From contig JAEESE010000004.1 of the NCBI GenBank assembly GCA_016286165.1, positions 62,001 to 126,000 of the forward strand: 64,000 nucleotides of DNA. Reading direction: 5' to 3'. This stretch comes from Bacteroidaceae bacterium (GTDB taxonomy: Bacteria > Bacteroidota > Bacteroidia > Bacteroidales > Bacteroidaceae). The notes below the pieces were generated by a model. It was not told the DNA's origin. It searched no databases and saw only the letters and a list, made by a program, of their open reading frames with translations. Positions 55,995 through 64,000 of this stretch are shown here, piece by piece. The translations under genes were made by a program, and so were the position numbers. The number at the start of each line of letters is the position of its first letter. The first letter of the stretch is position 1.

Positions 55995-57467
55995 ATGTTT
56001 CTCTTAGGTTATGACATAGGCTCATCCAGCGTCAAGGCGTCGCTGGTAGATGCCCAAAGCGGGCAGTGCGTAGCATCTGCGTTCTACCCAAAGAGTGAAG
56101 CACCCATCAAGGCCGTGCAGGCAGGATGGGCAGAACAGGCACCCGATGCCTGGTGGCAGTATCTGAAGGATGCCACAGCCGACGTGCTCGCCCAGAGCCA
56201 TGCCGACAAAGCCGACATTAAGGCCATAGGTATCTCGTATCAGATGCACGGCCTCGTATGTGTGGACAAGGACTTGAAGCCCCTGCGCGACGCCATCATC
56301 TGGTGCGACTCGCGTGCCGTGCCTTATGGTCAGCGCGCCTTCGAGGCATTGGGCAGCGAGCGCTGTCTCAGCCACCTTCTCAATTCGCCTGGCAACTTCA
56401 CAGCCGCCAAGCTTGCTTGGGTACGTGAAAACGAGCCAGACCTCTTTGCCAAGATTTACAAGGTGATGCTGCCTGGCGACTACATCGCCGCACGCCTCTC
56501 AGGCACTGCAGCCACCACCGTCAGCGGCCTCTCCGAAGGCATCATGTGGGATTTCGTCGAGGACAAGCCCGCACAGTTCTTGCTTGACTACTTCGGCATA
56601 CCTGCCGATATGCTGGCCGACCGCGTGCCCACCTTCGGCCTTCAGGGTGAAGTAAACGCTGCCGCTGCTGCTGAACTGGGACTTGCCGAAGGCACACCTA
56701 TTACCTATCGTGCCGGTGATCAGCCTAACAATGCCCTTTCGCTCGACGTCTTCGAACCAGGCGAGGCAGCTACCACGGCAGGCACATCCGGCGTTGTATA
56801 TGGTGTCATCGACCGCGTGGGCTACGACCCCCAGAGCCGCGTCAACACCTTCGCTCACGTCAACCATCAGGCATCAGCCACCCGCCTCGGTGTGCTGCTT
56901 TGCATCAATGGCACAGGCATCCTCAACTCCTGGGCTCGCCGCAACGTAGCGCCCACAGGTATCGGCTATTCCGAGATGAACGACTTGGCCGCCCAAGCCC
57001 CCATCGGCGCTGCAGGCCTCAGCATCCTACCCTTCGGCAACGGCGCTGAACGCGTACTCTGCAACCGTGAAGTGGGCGCCAGCATCCATGGCATCAACTT
57101 CAATATACACACTCAGGCTCACCTCCTCCGTGCCGTACAGGAAGGCATCGTCTTCTCGTTCGCCTATGGTATGGAAGTGATGAATGCCATGGGCATGGAC
57201 CTCAAGACAATCCGTGCCGGCAAGGCCAACATGTTCCTCAGCCCCATCTTCCGCGACACGCTGGCAGGCGTCACTGGAGCCACCATCGAGCTGTGCGACA
57301 CCGACGGTTCCGTGGGTGCTGCACGTGGAGCCGGCATGGGCGCCAAGATCTATGCCGACCACCGCGAAGCCTTTGCCACCCTCAAGAAACTACAGGTCAT
57401 CGAACCCGTGGCCAAGGACCAGCCCGCCTATCGTGAGGCCTACGAGCGTTGGAAGGAAAAGATCTAG
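55995..57467 (+). CDS. xylB: Xylulokinase
   Basis: 490 residues of the FGGY kinase family. LGYDIGSSSVKASLVD is the N-terminal phosphate loop, GISYQMHGLVCVDKDLKPLRDAIIWCDSRA the substrate side, RAGDQPNNALSLDVFEPGEAATTAGTSGVV the catalytic Asp and ATP region. The C-terminal GKANMFLSPIFRDTLAGVTGATIELCDTDGSVGAARGAG completes the fold. It phosphorylates D-xylulose in the cytosol. It precedes xylA by 70 bp on the same strand, giving a xylose isomerisation and phosphorylation unit. No transporter or regulator gene is adjacent. Confidence 0.93.
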   Translation: MFLLGYDIGSSSVKASLVDAQSGQCVASAFYPKSEAPIKAVQAGWAEQAPDAWWQYLKDATADVLAQSHADKADIKAIGISYQMHGLVCVDKDLKPLRDAIIWCDSRAVPYGQRAFEALGSERCLSHLLNSPGNFTAAKLAWVRENEPDLFAKIYKVMLPGDYIAARLSGTAATTVSGLSEGIMWDFVEDKPAQFLLDYFGIPADMLADRVPTFGLQGEVNAAAAAELGLAEGTPITYRAGDQPNNALSLDVFEPGEAATTAGTSGVVYGVIDRVGYDPQSRVNTFAHVNHQASATRLGVLLCINGTGILNSWARRNVAPTGIGYSEMNDLAAQAPIGAAGLSILPFGNGAERVLCNREVGASIHGINFNIHTQAHLLRAVQEGIVFSFAYGMEVMNAMGMDLKTIRAGKANMFLSPIFRDTLAGVTGATIELCDTDGSVGAARGAGMGAKIYADHREAFATLKKLQVIEPVAKDQPAYREAYERWKEKI

Positions 57468-57537
57468 AAGTCTATAATCTCTAGGGCATCTAGGAAGTAA
57501 AACAACAACCCATAACCCCATAAATCAATAAACAACA

Positions 57538-58845
57538 ATGAAACAGTATTTCCCTGAAATCTCCGCCATTAAGTTTGAAGGCGTTGAGAGCAAGAATCCG
57601 TTGGCCTATCGCTACTACGACAAGGATCGAGTAGTCATGGGCAAGAAGATGAGCGAATGGTTCAAGTTCGCTATGGCGTGGTGGCACACCCTCTGCGCTG
57701 AGGGCGGTGACCAGTTCGGTGGTGGCACCAAGACCTTCCCCTGGAAGACAGCTGCCGACCCCGTACAGGCTGCTAAGGACAAGGCCGACGCAGGCTTCGA
57801 GATTATGCAGAAACTCGGCATCGAGTACTACTGCTTCCACGACATCGACCTCGTTGACGAGGCTGCTACCGTTGAGGAATACGAGAAGAATCTCAAGGAA
57901 GTCGTTGCTTACCTGAAGCAGAAGCAAGCCGAGACAGGCATCAAGCTCCTTTGGGGCACAGCTAATGTCTTCGGTCACAAGCGTTACATGAACGGTGCCA
58001 GCACCAACCCCGACTTCGACGTCGTGGCTCGCGCCATCGTTCAGATCAAGAATGCCATCGACGCCACCATCGAGCTCGGCGGCACCAACTACGTCTTCTG
58101 GGGCGGTCGCGAAGGCTACATGAGCCTCCTCAACACCGACATGAAGCGTGAGAAGGAGCACATGGCTACCATGCTCACCATGGCCCGCGACTACGCTCGT
58201 GCCAAGGGCTTCAAGGGCACCTTCCTCATTGAACCCAAACCCATGGAACCCTCCAAGCACCAGTACGACGTCGACACCGAGACTGTTATCGGTTTCCTGA
58301 AGGCTCACAACCTCGACAAGGACTTTAAGGTAAACATCGAGGTCAACCACGCCACCCTCGCAGGTCACACCTTCGAGCACGAGTTGGCTTGCGCAGTTGA
58401 CGCCGGCATGCTCGGTAGTATCGATGCCAACCGCGGTGACTACCAGAACGGCTGGGACACCGACCAGTTCCCCATCGACCACTTCGAGCTCGTGCAGGCT
58501 ATGCTGCAGATCATCCGCAATGGCGGTTTCAAGGACGGCGGCACCAACTTCGACGCCAAGACACGTCGCAACTCTACCGATCTCGACGACATCTTCATCG
58601 CTCACATCGCTGCCATGGACGCTATGGCTCACGCCCTGCTCTCCGCAGCCGACATCATCGAGAACTCACCCCTCTGCGCAATGGTCAAGGAGCGTTACTC
58701 CAGTTTCGACGCAGGCGAAGGCAAGAAGTTCGAAGAAGGTAAGATGACTCTCGAAGAGGCTTACGAGTACGGCAAGAAGGTCGGCGAGCCCAAGCAGACC
58801 AGCGGCAAGCAGGAGCTCTACGAGGCCATTGTCAACATGTATTAA
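57538..58845 (+). CDS. xylA: Xylose isomerase
   Basis: 435 residues, a TIM barrel of class II xylose isomerases. Catalytic pair His101 and Asp104 in [13 protein letters not shown], metal-binding Glu/Asp in [13 protein letters not shown] and the [17 protein letters not shown] helix with His, then [17 protein letters not shown]. It converts D-xylose to D-xylulose, the substrate of the upstream xylB product. High codon bias toward C-ending codons suggests strong expression. An intrinsic terminator follows at 58912. Confidence 0.96.
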   Translation: MKQYFPEISAIKFEGVESKNPLAYRYYDKDRVVMGKKMSEWFKFAMAWWHTLCAEGGDQFGGGTKTFPWKTAADPVQAAKDKADAGFEIMQKLGIEYYCFHDIDLVDEAATVEEYEKNLKEVVAYLKQKQAETGIKLLWGTANVFGHKRYMNGASTNPDFDVVARAIVQIKNAIDATIELGGTNYVFWGGREGYMSLLNTDMKREKEHMATMLTMARDYARAKGFKGTFLIEPKPMEPSKHQYDVDTETVIGFLKAHNLDKDFKVNIEVNHATLAGHTFEHELACAVDAGMLGSIDANRGDYQNGWDTDQFPIDHFELVQAMLQIIRNGGFKDGGTNFDAKTRRNSTDLDDIFIAHIAAMDAMAHALLSAADIIENSPLCAMVKERYSSFDAGEGKKFEEGKMTLEEAYEYGKKVGEPKQTSGKQELYEAIVNMY

Positions 58846-58911
58846 TCCATTGACTATTAATTAATTCTGAATTTCCACTTATTCATTATTAATTATTAAT
58901 TCTAAATTAAA

Positions 58912-58956
58912 TAAGCTCCCGCCCACGGCTCTCAAGTCCGTAGGCGGGGCTTTTCA
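58912..58956 (+). terminator. Intrinsic terminator after xylA
   Basis: Arms AAGCTCCCGCCCACGG and CCGTAGGCGGGGCTT (with one bulge) are followed by TTTC. Confidence 0.85.
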
Positions 58957-59101
58957 TTCCTTAATGGGACGGTGGGACGATGGGAAATGGGACGTTTTTT
59001 CCAATGTTGACGATGGATATGCGCAATCCACCGGTCTCTGCGAACAGCAACGTTGCCGATTCTTACCTCGCTGAACATCAGCTGAAAATTCAGCCCATGT
59101 A

Positions 59102-59138
59102 AAAGCGCCCGCAACCTTAGGTAACGAGCGCTTTCTTT
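59102..59138. terminator. Weak terminator-like hairpin
   Basis: Arms AAAGCGC and GCGCTTT with a longer internal loop, then CTTTATT. No clear gene ends here. Confidence 0.4.
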
Positions 59139-59292
59139 ATTCATTGTCACATTATTTATTTACCGAAGGGCAAACTCTGAACTGGTAAGGAGTAAAGCAT
59201 CTCGAGGGAAACGCATAAAGGTATTGACGCGAAAATGGAAAAAAGAGGAAAGGGGGAAAATGGATGCGGTGTGTGAAATAGTCGGCATTTTT

Positions 59293-59323
59293 TTTGCTGA
59301 TTCAATAATTCTCACTATTTTTG
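59293..59323 (+). promoter_or_regulatory. Predicted promoter for the membrane protein gene
   Basis: TTTG at 59293-59296, a 19-bp spacer and TATTTTTG at 59316-59323 match the Bacteroidetes consensus exactly; the ATG is 28 bp downstream. Confidence 0.8.
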
Positions 59324-59351
59324 CCGACGAGAAACCAATAAAACTGTTTAT

Positions 59352-60161
59352 ATGGAAACGACTACAGCCGAAGCCATCACTTCACTTCCCGAATGGTTCT
59401 GGGGCACGATGACGCCTTTCTTTATCATTGCAATCCTGCTGATTGTTGCTACTGTTGCCTGTTATATTCCTTGGCGCAGCAATGCCATGCGCCGCCTCTC
59501 CGTCGTAGGCATCCCCGCTCTTCTGCTGGTAGCCGGGTTCATGGAACTCACGCTCTTCAGCAAATTGGGGAAAGACCATGTGGTGTGGTGGTGCGACATG
59601 GACGGGGTTGGGTTCTTCAGTGCACTCATTCGTCTGTTCCCGTTCGTGCTGATCCTGGCACTCCAGTTCCATAGTTTCTTTGCGTATCAGAATTTCATCT
59701 TTGGCCCCAAGTTGCTCAACGACCCGCACGGCTCCATCTCGCTGAAGCCGAAGGCGAAGAGTTTCCTGTGGCTCCTGCTGGTTGTAGTACTCGCCGGAGT
59801 AGCCGACCGCATAGGGCTGCAGGGGAACACGCTGAACATTGCAATCGGCTTCATCACGTTGGCCGTGCTCTTCCTGATTTTCGGCAAGCGTAATTTCGAG
59901 CAGTTTGGCTTTGGCTGGGGTGCCGCAGTAACCTTCTTTACCATCGTTTATATCCTGGGTTTCCTGTTGGCGGCATACGCTTTCATCATGGCATTACTGA
60001 AGGTTTTCTGGCAGATGGTTATCTGGGCAGCTACCGCCTTTGGCTTCTTGCATAGCGGCATCATCCGCACGGCCGAAGAAGAAGCCCATGACCGCAAGGT
60101 GAGGGAAGAGTCGCGACGTATGGAAGAGTTGCGAGATAGGCGCGATAGGAACTCATCATAA
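59352..60161 (+). CDS. Polytopic membrane protein of unknown function
   Basis: 269 residues with about six to seven predicted transmembrane helices (roughly 18-40, 52-68, 85-110, 136-155, 158-172, 185-225) and a charged C-terminal tail (TAEEEAHDRKVREESRRMEELRDRRDRN). The N-terminus starts METTTAEAITSLPEWFW. I do not recognise a family. A precise promoter lies directly upstream, and the gene is not in a convincing operon; the DUF4923 gene begins 137 bp downstream. Confidence 0.72.
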   Translation: METTTAEAITSLPEWFWGTMTPFFIIAILLIVATVACYIPWRSNAMRRLSVVGIPALLLVAGFMELTLFSKLGKDHVVWWCDMDGVGFFSALIRLFPFVLILALQFHSFFAYQNFIFGPKLLNDPHGSISLKPKAKSFLWLLLVVVLAGVADRIGLQGNTLNIAIGFITLAVLFLIFGKRNFEQFGFGWGAAVTFFTIVYILGFLLAAYAFIMALLKVFWQMVIWAATAFGFLHSGIIRTAEEEAHDRKVREESRRMEELRDRRDRNSS

Positions 60162-60298
60162 CAAACGATTTTCATCAATTGACAAAAAACGGTTAAAAAT
60201 ATAATGTTGTTTGAAAATTCTTTGGCACTTATTTTTTTTTCTATTACTTTGCCTCGGAATCTTAAACACGATATTCACTTTTTAATACCTAAAGCTTT

Positions 60299-60922
60299 AT
60301 GAAGAAAACATTTTTGCCACTTCTCGCAGCCATGACACTGATGCTGTCGAGCTGCTTCTCAACGGGATACGGTAATACTGCCGGCAATAATTCTACAGGC
60401 AGTGTACTGACGAATGTTCTTGGCGCAGTATTGGGCCAAGTGTTGTTGGGCGGAATGACCTTTGACCAGTCGGGGCTTCTTGGCAGCTGGAACTACAATG
60501 CTCCAAGCGCCGCCTTCACTACCCAGCAGGCTCTGGCAAAGGCTGGAGGTTCTGCCACTGTTGCCAACATGTCTTCATCGCTGGCAAGCAACTACAGCAA
60601 CATCGGCATCAATCGCAACAACACTTCCTTCTCGTTCCTTGCCGGAAACAAGTTCTCGGCCAAGGTAAACGGCATCCCATTCAGCGGGACCTATGCCTAT
60701 AACCAACAGAACGGCGAGATAACACTCAAGACTGCTACCGAGACCATTAAAGGCAACGTAACAAAGACCCAGAAGGGAATGGGTCTGATGTTTGACGCCA
60801 AACAGATGGCCAACATACTTCAGAAAGAAGGGAAGGTGAGCAACACTGCTGCCGTTCAAGCGGTTAGCCAGCTCGCCAAGAGTGCCAATGGTGCTCGCGT
60901 AGGCTTTGAGCTTACAAAATAA
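60299..60922 (+). CDS. DUF4923-type lipoprotein
   Basis: 207 residues with lipobox LMLSSC (Cys near 19). The mature part begins with a Gly/Asn/Thr-rich region, then a hydrophobic stretch (VLTNVLGAVLGQVLLGG) and a beta-rich body (GSWNYNAPSAAFTTQQALAKAGG, FSFLAGNKFSAKVNGIPFSGTYAYNQQNGEITLKTATETIKG). This matches the DUF4923 family of Bacteroidales lipoproteins. Function unknown. A terminator lies at 60957. Confidence 0.85.
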   Translation: MKKTFLPLLAAMTLMLSSCFSTGYGNTAGNNSTGSVLTNVLGAVLGQVLLGGMTFDQSGLLGSWNYNAPSAAFTTQQALAKAGGSATVANMSSSLASNYSNIGINRNNTSFSFLAGNKFSAKVNGIPFSGTYAYNQQNGEITLKTATETIKGNVTKTQKGMGLMFDAKQMANILQKEGKVSNTAAVQAVSQLAKSANGARVGFELTK

Positions 60923-60956
60923 GAACGGCTCCGTCTTACAAGACCACAAAAGAAAT

Positions 60957-60994
60957 AATCCGCTACTTCCTATAATGGAGTAGCGGATTCCTTT
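60957..60994 (+). terminator. Intrinsic terminator after the DUF4923 gene
   Basis: Arms AATCCGCTACT and AGTAGCGGATT are perfect complements and are followed by CCTTTTAT. It also lies at the 3' end of the convergent MscS gene. Confidence 0.85.
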
Positions 60995-61048
60995 TATATC
61001 ATTATTTGCGGTCAAAGGTTTTCTCTTTCACCTATATCCTATGTCCGT

Positions 61049-63667
61049 TCAACCTTGCACGATCTTGACTTCGCGCTGCGGGAACGGGATCTCGATGCCG
61101 TTGGCGGTGAGGGTTTGATAGATGATTTCCTTGACACGGCCCAGAAGCATGGTGCGCTCTTCGACAAGCATCCATAGGGCAACATAGAGATCTACGCTAC
61201 TATCACCGAAGTCGGAGAAGATGACGTCGACCTTGCGGACAGGGTCTATGATGTGCTTGTCGGCAGCGTTACGCTCTTGGGCAAGAGGCTTCAAGGCCTC
61301 GATGAGGAGGCTGCGCACACGAGCCACATCGGTGCCATAAGCCACACCCACGGGCACCTTGACGAAGGCATAGCTGTGGTTGCGCGTCATGTTCTTGAAG
61401 TTACCGTTGAACAAGGCTTTGTTGAGGAACGAGATGACATAGCCGTCGAGGGTGACAACCTGCGTACTCTGGTAGGTAATGCTCTCGACCTTACCTGTGA
61501 TGCCGTCGCACTCGATATAGTCGCCTACGCGCAGACGTCCCGTCATGAGCGAGAGACCATAGAAGAAATTCTCGATGAGGTCCTGCATAGCAAAACCGAG
61601 ACCAGTGGCCAGACCTGCCGTGACGATGGATATGCCGCTCTTAGGTACGTTAAGGATTACGAACACAGTGATGATGTAGAGGCCCCAACATACGATGGCT
61701 ATTATGTTGCGCGCCAGCGTGGTGTTGATGGATTCATCCTGCCCTGTGTGCTTGCGGAAATAGACGTAGAAGCTACGGATGGCGTAATTGAGATATCGGA
61801 AAACGAACCACAGGGCAGCCACCAGACAGAGCTTGGCAAGGGAAATCTGCACGAGGTCCTTCTGGTCGATGAAGTTCTTGAAGAAGGCCTTCTCGCAGAT
61901 ACTGGTCATCTCGAAGATGTCGGCGCTCCAATAGATGCTCACCAGTACTGAGGCAACAGCAAGGATGGGCACCAGCGTGAGACGGCAGAAGTCGTAGACC
62001 CAAGTGGTGGTGATGAACTTGCCCTGTTCCATGGCCTTGAGCAGTGGGGCTGCCTCGGCTTCAACATCTTCGCCGGCAAGGATGCGAGGGCGCAGTTCGG
62101 GCTTGAGGCGCGCCAGCATATAGCGGTTTTCAAACATCGACATGATGTCATAGAGGCAGGTGACAGTCATGATGGCTGCTAACTGGAACATCCACCACAC
62201 CAGCACCTGGACGGACAGCAGCGTGTAGCCCACCCATGAAGCTATGCACGACACCACCATGACGAACGTGGTAATATGCGAATAAATGACATCAGATAAC
62301 GGCAGAGCACGACGATGGCGGCGCACCATGAACCACTGCCACAAGGTAAAGGCCAGCAGCACAGGGGGAAACACGAGGTTGAGAATGCTGTTGGGCACCA
62401 GCACCACGCGCAGCATAATCACCAGAGACGAGAGCACCATCAGGGGAGTGTAGATAAGCGCTGCGTGGCGCATCTGATCGCCCTTGAGGCGGATGAAGAT
62501 GGAGAGGAAGATGACCTCAAGCAGCCATGCCATGGTGATAATCAAGGCCGTGCTCATCTGTATGAAGTTGCGCTCGACAAAGTGGCGCACCACCATGACG
62601 GCGATGGCGAAGAGCGCTATGCCTATGACGAAGGTGAGCACCTGACGGCGCTGCTTGTTCTCGGGCTTGCGCCAGCGACGCGGCAGCAGCCAATGGAGTA
62701 TGACATAGCTCAGCAACAAAGCACCGGCAAGATAGATGAGCACGAAGAGGCTGATGAACAACACAGGCACACCGCGCCATTCCGAGTATAGGCTGCTATG
62801 GCCCTTGAAGGGAGCATACTTGGTGGCGGCAGAACGACGAGCCTGCTGCATGAAGGCGGGCAGGCGCGATATAATGGAGAAATAGTTGGGGCCGCCGTTG
62901 CGATATATATTGTCCTGCAGCATCTTATAGCGCGACTGCGCGAAGGTGCCGAGTTCACGCACTTTCTGCTGCACGCTCTGGTAGTAGCTGCTCTCGGCCT
63001 CCATACTCTCGAGGAAATGTTCCATGTTATCGCGCAGCACCTGGGCATAATGCAAACAGGCGGCACGGTCCTTCAGCTGTTGGCCCGTGAGGAAGAGCGG
63101 CTCGTCGAGACCTTCCTCCGGCAACTCGTCGGTGAGCGGACGTGCCTCGTCATCGGGCAGCGCAGACTTGGATGTGTCCACCTTAGCCTCGAGCGAGTCG
63201 ATGGCTCCCAGCAAGTGGCTATCGCTCTCAGAAAGCGAGTCGAGGTTGAGCACAGGCGGAATGCTGTTGAGCGACGTGATGAGAGAGTCGTAACGCTCTA
63301 TTTCGCTGCGCATGAGGGCTATGACCTTGTCGTAAGGCAGTGAGCGGCCGCTGCGGTTGTCGAGCTGGCGATAGAGGTTGACGGCCTGCTGACAGGCATA
63401 TGCCATGTCGAAGGTGTTGTCGAGCGTTTGAGAATAGATCATCAACCCGATCTGCTCGCATTGGTTCATGTACCACACCAGCTGCTCGTGCTGGGCAGCG
63501 CCTTGCTGCTCATAGCGCGCCATAAAGGCTTGCTGACGTCGGTAGTCGGCTTGCAGCTCGGCACGCAGCACGCCCAGCGTGCGTGCCAAGTCGCGCTCCT
63601 TGAGCACAGCCCACGATGGCACGGCAGCCACTATGCAGGCTACGAAGATTAGGAGAATACGTTTCAT
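61049..63667 (-). CDS. MscS-family mechanosensitive channel with large N-terminal region
   Basis: 872 residues from MKRILLIFVACIV (an earlier in-frame ATG at 63691 would add 8 residues). A signal peptide (to about 20) precedes a periplasmic alpha-helical region to about 290, then eleven or so transmembrane helices, including the MscS pore region (GLATGLGFAMQDLIENFFYGLSLMTGRLRVGDYIECDGITGKVESITYQST) near 680-730. It is a large MscK/MscM-like form of the inner membrane. These channels open under membrane tension and protect against hypo-osmotic shock. The C-terminal cytosolic domain ends in PFPQREVKIVQG. Confidence 0.88.
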   Translation of the reverse strand: MKRILLIFVACIVAAVPSWAVLKERDLARTLGVLRAELQADYRRQQAFMARYEQQGAAQHEQLVWYMNQCEQIGLMIYSQTLDNTFDMAYACQQAVNLYRQLDNRSGRSLPYDKVIALMRSEIERYDSLITSLNSIPPVLNLDSLSESDSHLLGAIDSLEAKVDTSKSALPDDEARPLTDELPEEGLDEPLFLTGQQLKDRAACLHYAQVLRDNMEHFLESMEAESSYYQSVQQKVRELGTFAQSRYKMLQDNIYRNGGPNYFSIISRLPAFMQQARRSAATKYAPFKGHSSLYSEWRGVPVLFISLFVLIYLAGALLLSYVILHWLLPRRWRKPENKQRRQVLTFVIGIALFAIAVMVVRHFVERNFIQMSTALIITMAWLLEVIFLSIFIRLKGDQMRHAALIYTPLMVLSSLVIMLRVVLVPNSILNLVFPPVLLAFTLWQWFMVRRHRRALPLSDVIYSHITTFVMVVSCIASWVGYTLLSVQVLVWWMFQLAAIMTVTCLYDIMSMFENRYMLARLKPELRPRILAGEDVEAEAAPLLKAMEQGKFITTTWVYDFCRLTLVPILAVASVLVSIYWSADIFEMTSICEKAFFKNFIDQKDLVQISLAKLCLVAALWFVFRYLNYAIRSFYVYFRKHTGQDESINTTLARNIIAIVCWGLYIITVFVILNVPKSGISIVTAGLATGLGFAMQDLIENFFYGLSLMTGRLRVGDYIECDGITGKVESITYQSTQVVTLDGYVISFLNKALFNGNFKNMTRNHSYAFVKVPVGVAYGTDVARVRSLLIEALKPLAQERNAADKHIIDPVRKVDVIFSDFGDSSVDLYVALWMLVEERTMLLGRVKEIIYQTLTANGIEIPFPQREVKIVQG

Positions 63668-63683
63668 AATCATAAAAAGTAAA

Positions 63684-63723
63684 AGCCTCACTATCAGTTC
63701 CTAAAGGATAATGGTGAGGCTTG
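63684..63723 (-). terminator. Intrinsic terminator after folD
   Basis: On the minus strand AAGCCTCAC and GTGAGGCTT pair over a 22-bp loop and are followed by TTACTTTTT. It precedes the MscS gene start by 17 bp. Confidence 0.8.
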
Positions 63724-63738
63724 TATGATGTGAATGTG

Positions 63739-64000
63739 TTAATCGTAATATTCGTGACGGGCAGCGGCCAGTGTGTTCTGCATAAGCATGCAGATAGTCA
63801 TGGGACCTACGCCGCCTGGCACGGGGGTTATCTGCGATGCAATGGGCGCCACGCTCTGGAAGTCGACATCGCCCTGAAGACGGAAACCGCTCTTGCGTGA
63901 AGCATCAGGCACGCGAGTGGTGCCTACATCGATGATCACAGCACCAGGCTTTACCATATCGGCAGTGACAAAGGCCGGCTGGCCTATTGCAGCGATGATG
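63739..64000 (-). CDS. folD: Bifunctional methylenetetrahydrofolate dehydrogenase/cyclohydrolase (5' end outside window)
   Basis: The last 86 codons are visible. [33 protein letters not shown] is the NADP-binding part and [37 protein letters not shown] is the C-terminal family signature, including the [10 protein letters not shown] motif. FolD interconverts methylene-, methenyl- and formyl-tetrahydrofolate in one-carbon metabolism. The gene continues upstream beyond the right edge; a terminator follows it. Confidence 0.95.
   Translation of the reverse strand, partial: IIAAIGQPAFVTADMVKPGAVIIDVGTTRVPDASRKSGFRLQGDVDFQSVAPIASQITPVPGGVGPMTICMLMQNTLAAARHEYYD

Larger units (their letters stand above)
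58846..59351. other. Gene-free spacer after xylA
   Basis: About 500 bp. It holds the xylA terminator (58912-58956), a short G-rich near-octamer repeat (about 58962-58993), a second hairpin (59102-59138) and the promoter at 59293. A 72-codon minus-strand frame and a 29-codon plus-strand frame lie between the hairpins, but neither has recognisable features. Confidence 0.65.

Noticed and set aside
58932..59150. 72-codon minus-strand frame and a 29-codon plus-strand frame
   Set aside because: No recognisable features, and both lie between two terminators without a promoter.

Overview
The window comes from a member of the Bacteroidales, most likely Prevotellaceae. Several genes start downstream of the Bacteroidetes-type -7 box TAnnTTTG, often without a clear Shine-Dalgarno site. 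Lineage-typical families recur (DUF4837, DUF4923, DUF4369, Oar-like TonB receptor, BACON/OB lipoprotein, PorSS-like C-terminal domains, dockerin-like 'GDVNxDG...ADVTALVNIILG' repeats). The menaquinone gene menA and AMP nucleosidase fit too. I saw no rRNA, tRNA, CRISPR array, IS transposase or phage gene.

Layout. 1-2941: C-terminally cut mfd. 3.2-10.5 kb: a secreted GH30 glycosidase, YbjQ protein, polyprenol-phosphate mannosyltransferase-like GT2, dihydroorotase, a DUF4369 lipoprotein, plsC and a small membrane protein. 10.5-20.9 kb: housekeeping genes ftsB-like, dnaX, a HExxH membrane protein, a long RluA protein, slyD, aroC, cstA, an acyl-ACP thioesterase, a 2-hydroxyacid dehydrogenase and a 44-residue zinc ribbon. 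20.9-32.4 kb: GH16 glucanase, UDP-sugar dehydrogenase, ligA (with an unusual low-complexity insertion), a SNF2 helicase, trmD, a zeta-toxin-like kinase overlapping a 51-residue gene, and a flavodoxin lipoprotein. 32.4-36.4 kb: an XRE regulator, holA and AMP nucleosidase among AT-rich and repeat-rich spacers. 36.4-43.3 kb: a frameshifted secreted endonuclease I, an esterase, a lone HsdR_N protein, a CPBP protease, menA and a FadL-type porin. 44.2-47.4 kb: a variable-protein operon (below). 47.6-48.3 kb: a PIN-domain toxin-antitoxin pair. 48.5-64 kb: DUF4837, an Oar-like receptor with its lipoprotein, a DUF4298-MsrA fusion, xylB-xylA, membrane and DUF4923 proteins, an MscS channel and the end of folD.

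The most notable system is at 44.2-47.4 kb. A secreted VWA-Fn3-FGE/C-type-lectin-fold protein ends in what reads as the variable region of a diversity-generating retroelement (DGR). Its variable codons are NNC (one NGG), as expected if they were copied from AAC (and AGG) codons of a template repeat by adenine mutagenesis. A bipartite hairpin follows the stop codon, then a truncated HRDC-type DGR accessory gene. No reverse transcriptase or template repeat is visible in the window, so this is either a remote target served in trans or a decayed cassette.

The second theme is non-coding architecture. A 22-bp periodic array of about 12 units lies at 35.9-36.2 kb, with a related 4-5 unit array at 13.0 kb. 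Seven-bp microsatellites sit just upstream of at least seven genes, often beside the -7 box. There are perfect inverted repeats of 26 and 28 bp, the latter enclosing a promoter-like motif, and a structured element of about 370 bp.

Metabolically the window combines polysaccharide attack (GH30, GH16, an esterase), an outer-membrane receptor, and xylose isomerisation and phosphorylation (xylA, xylB), which fits a plant-glycan-using anaerobe. That ecological reading is inference.
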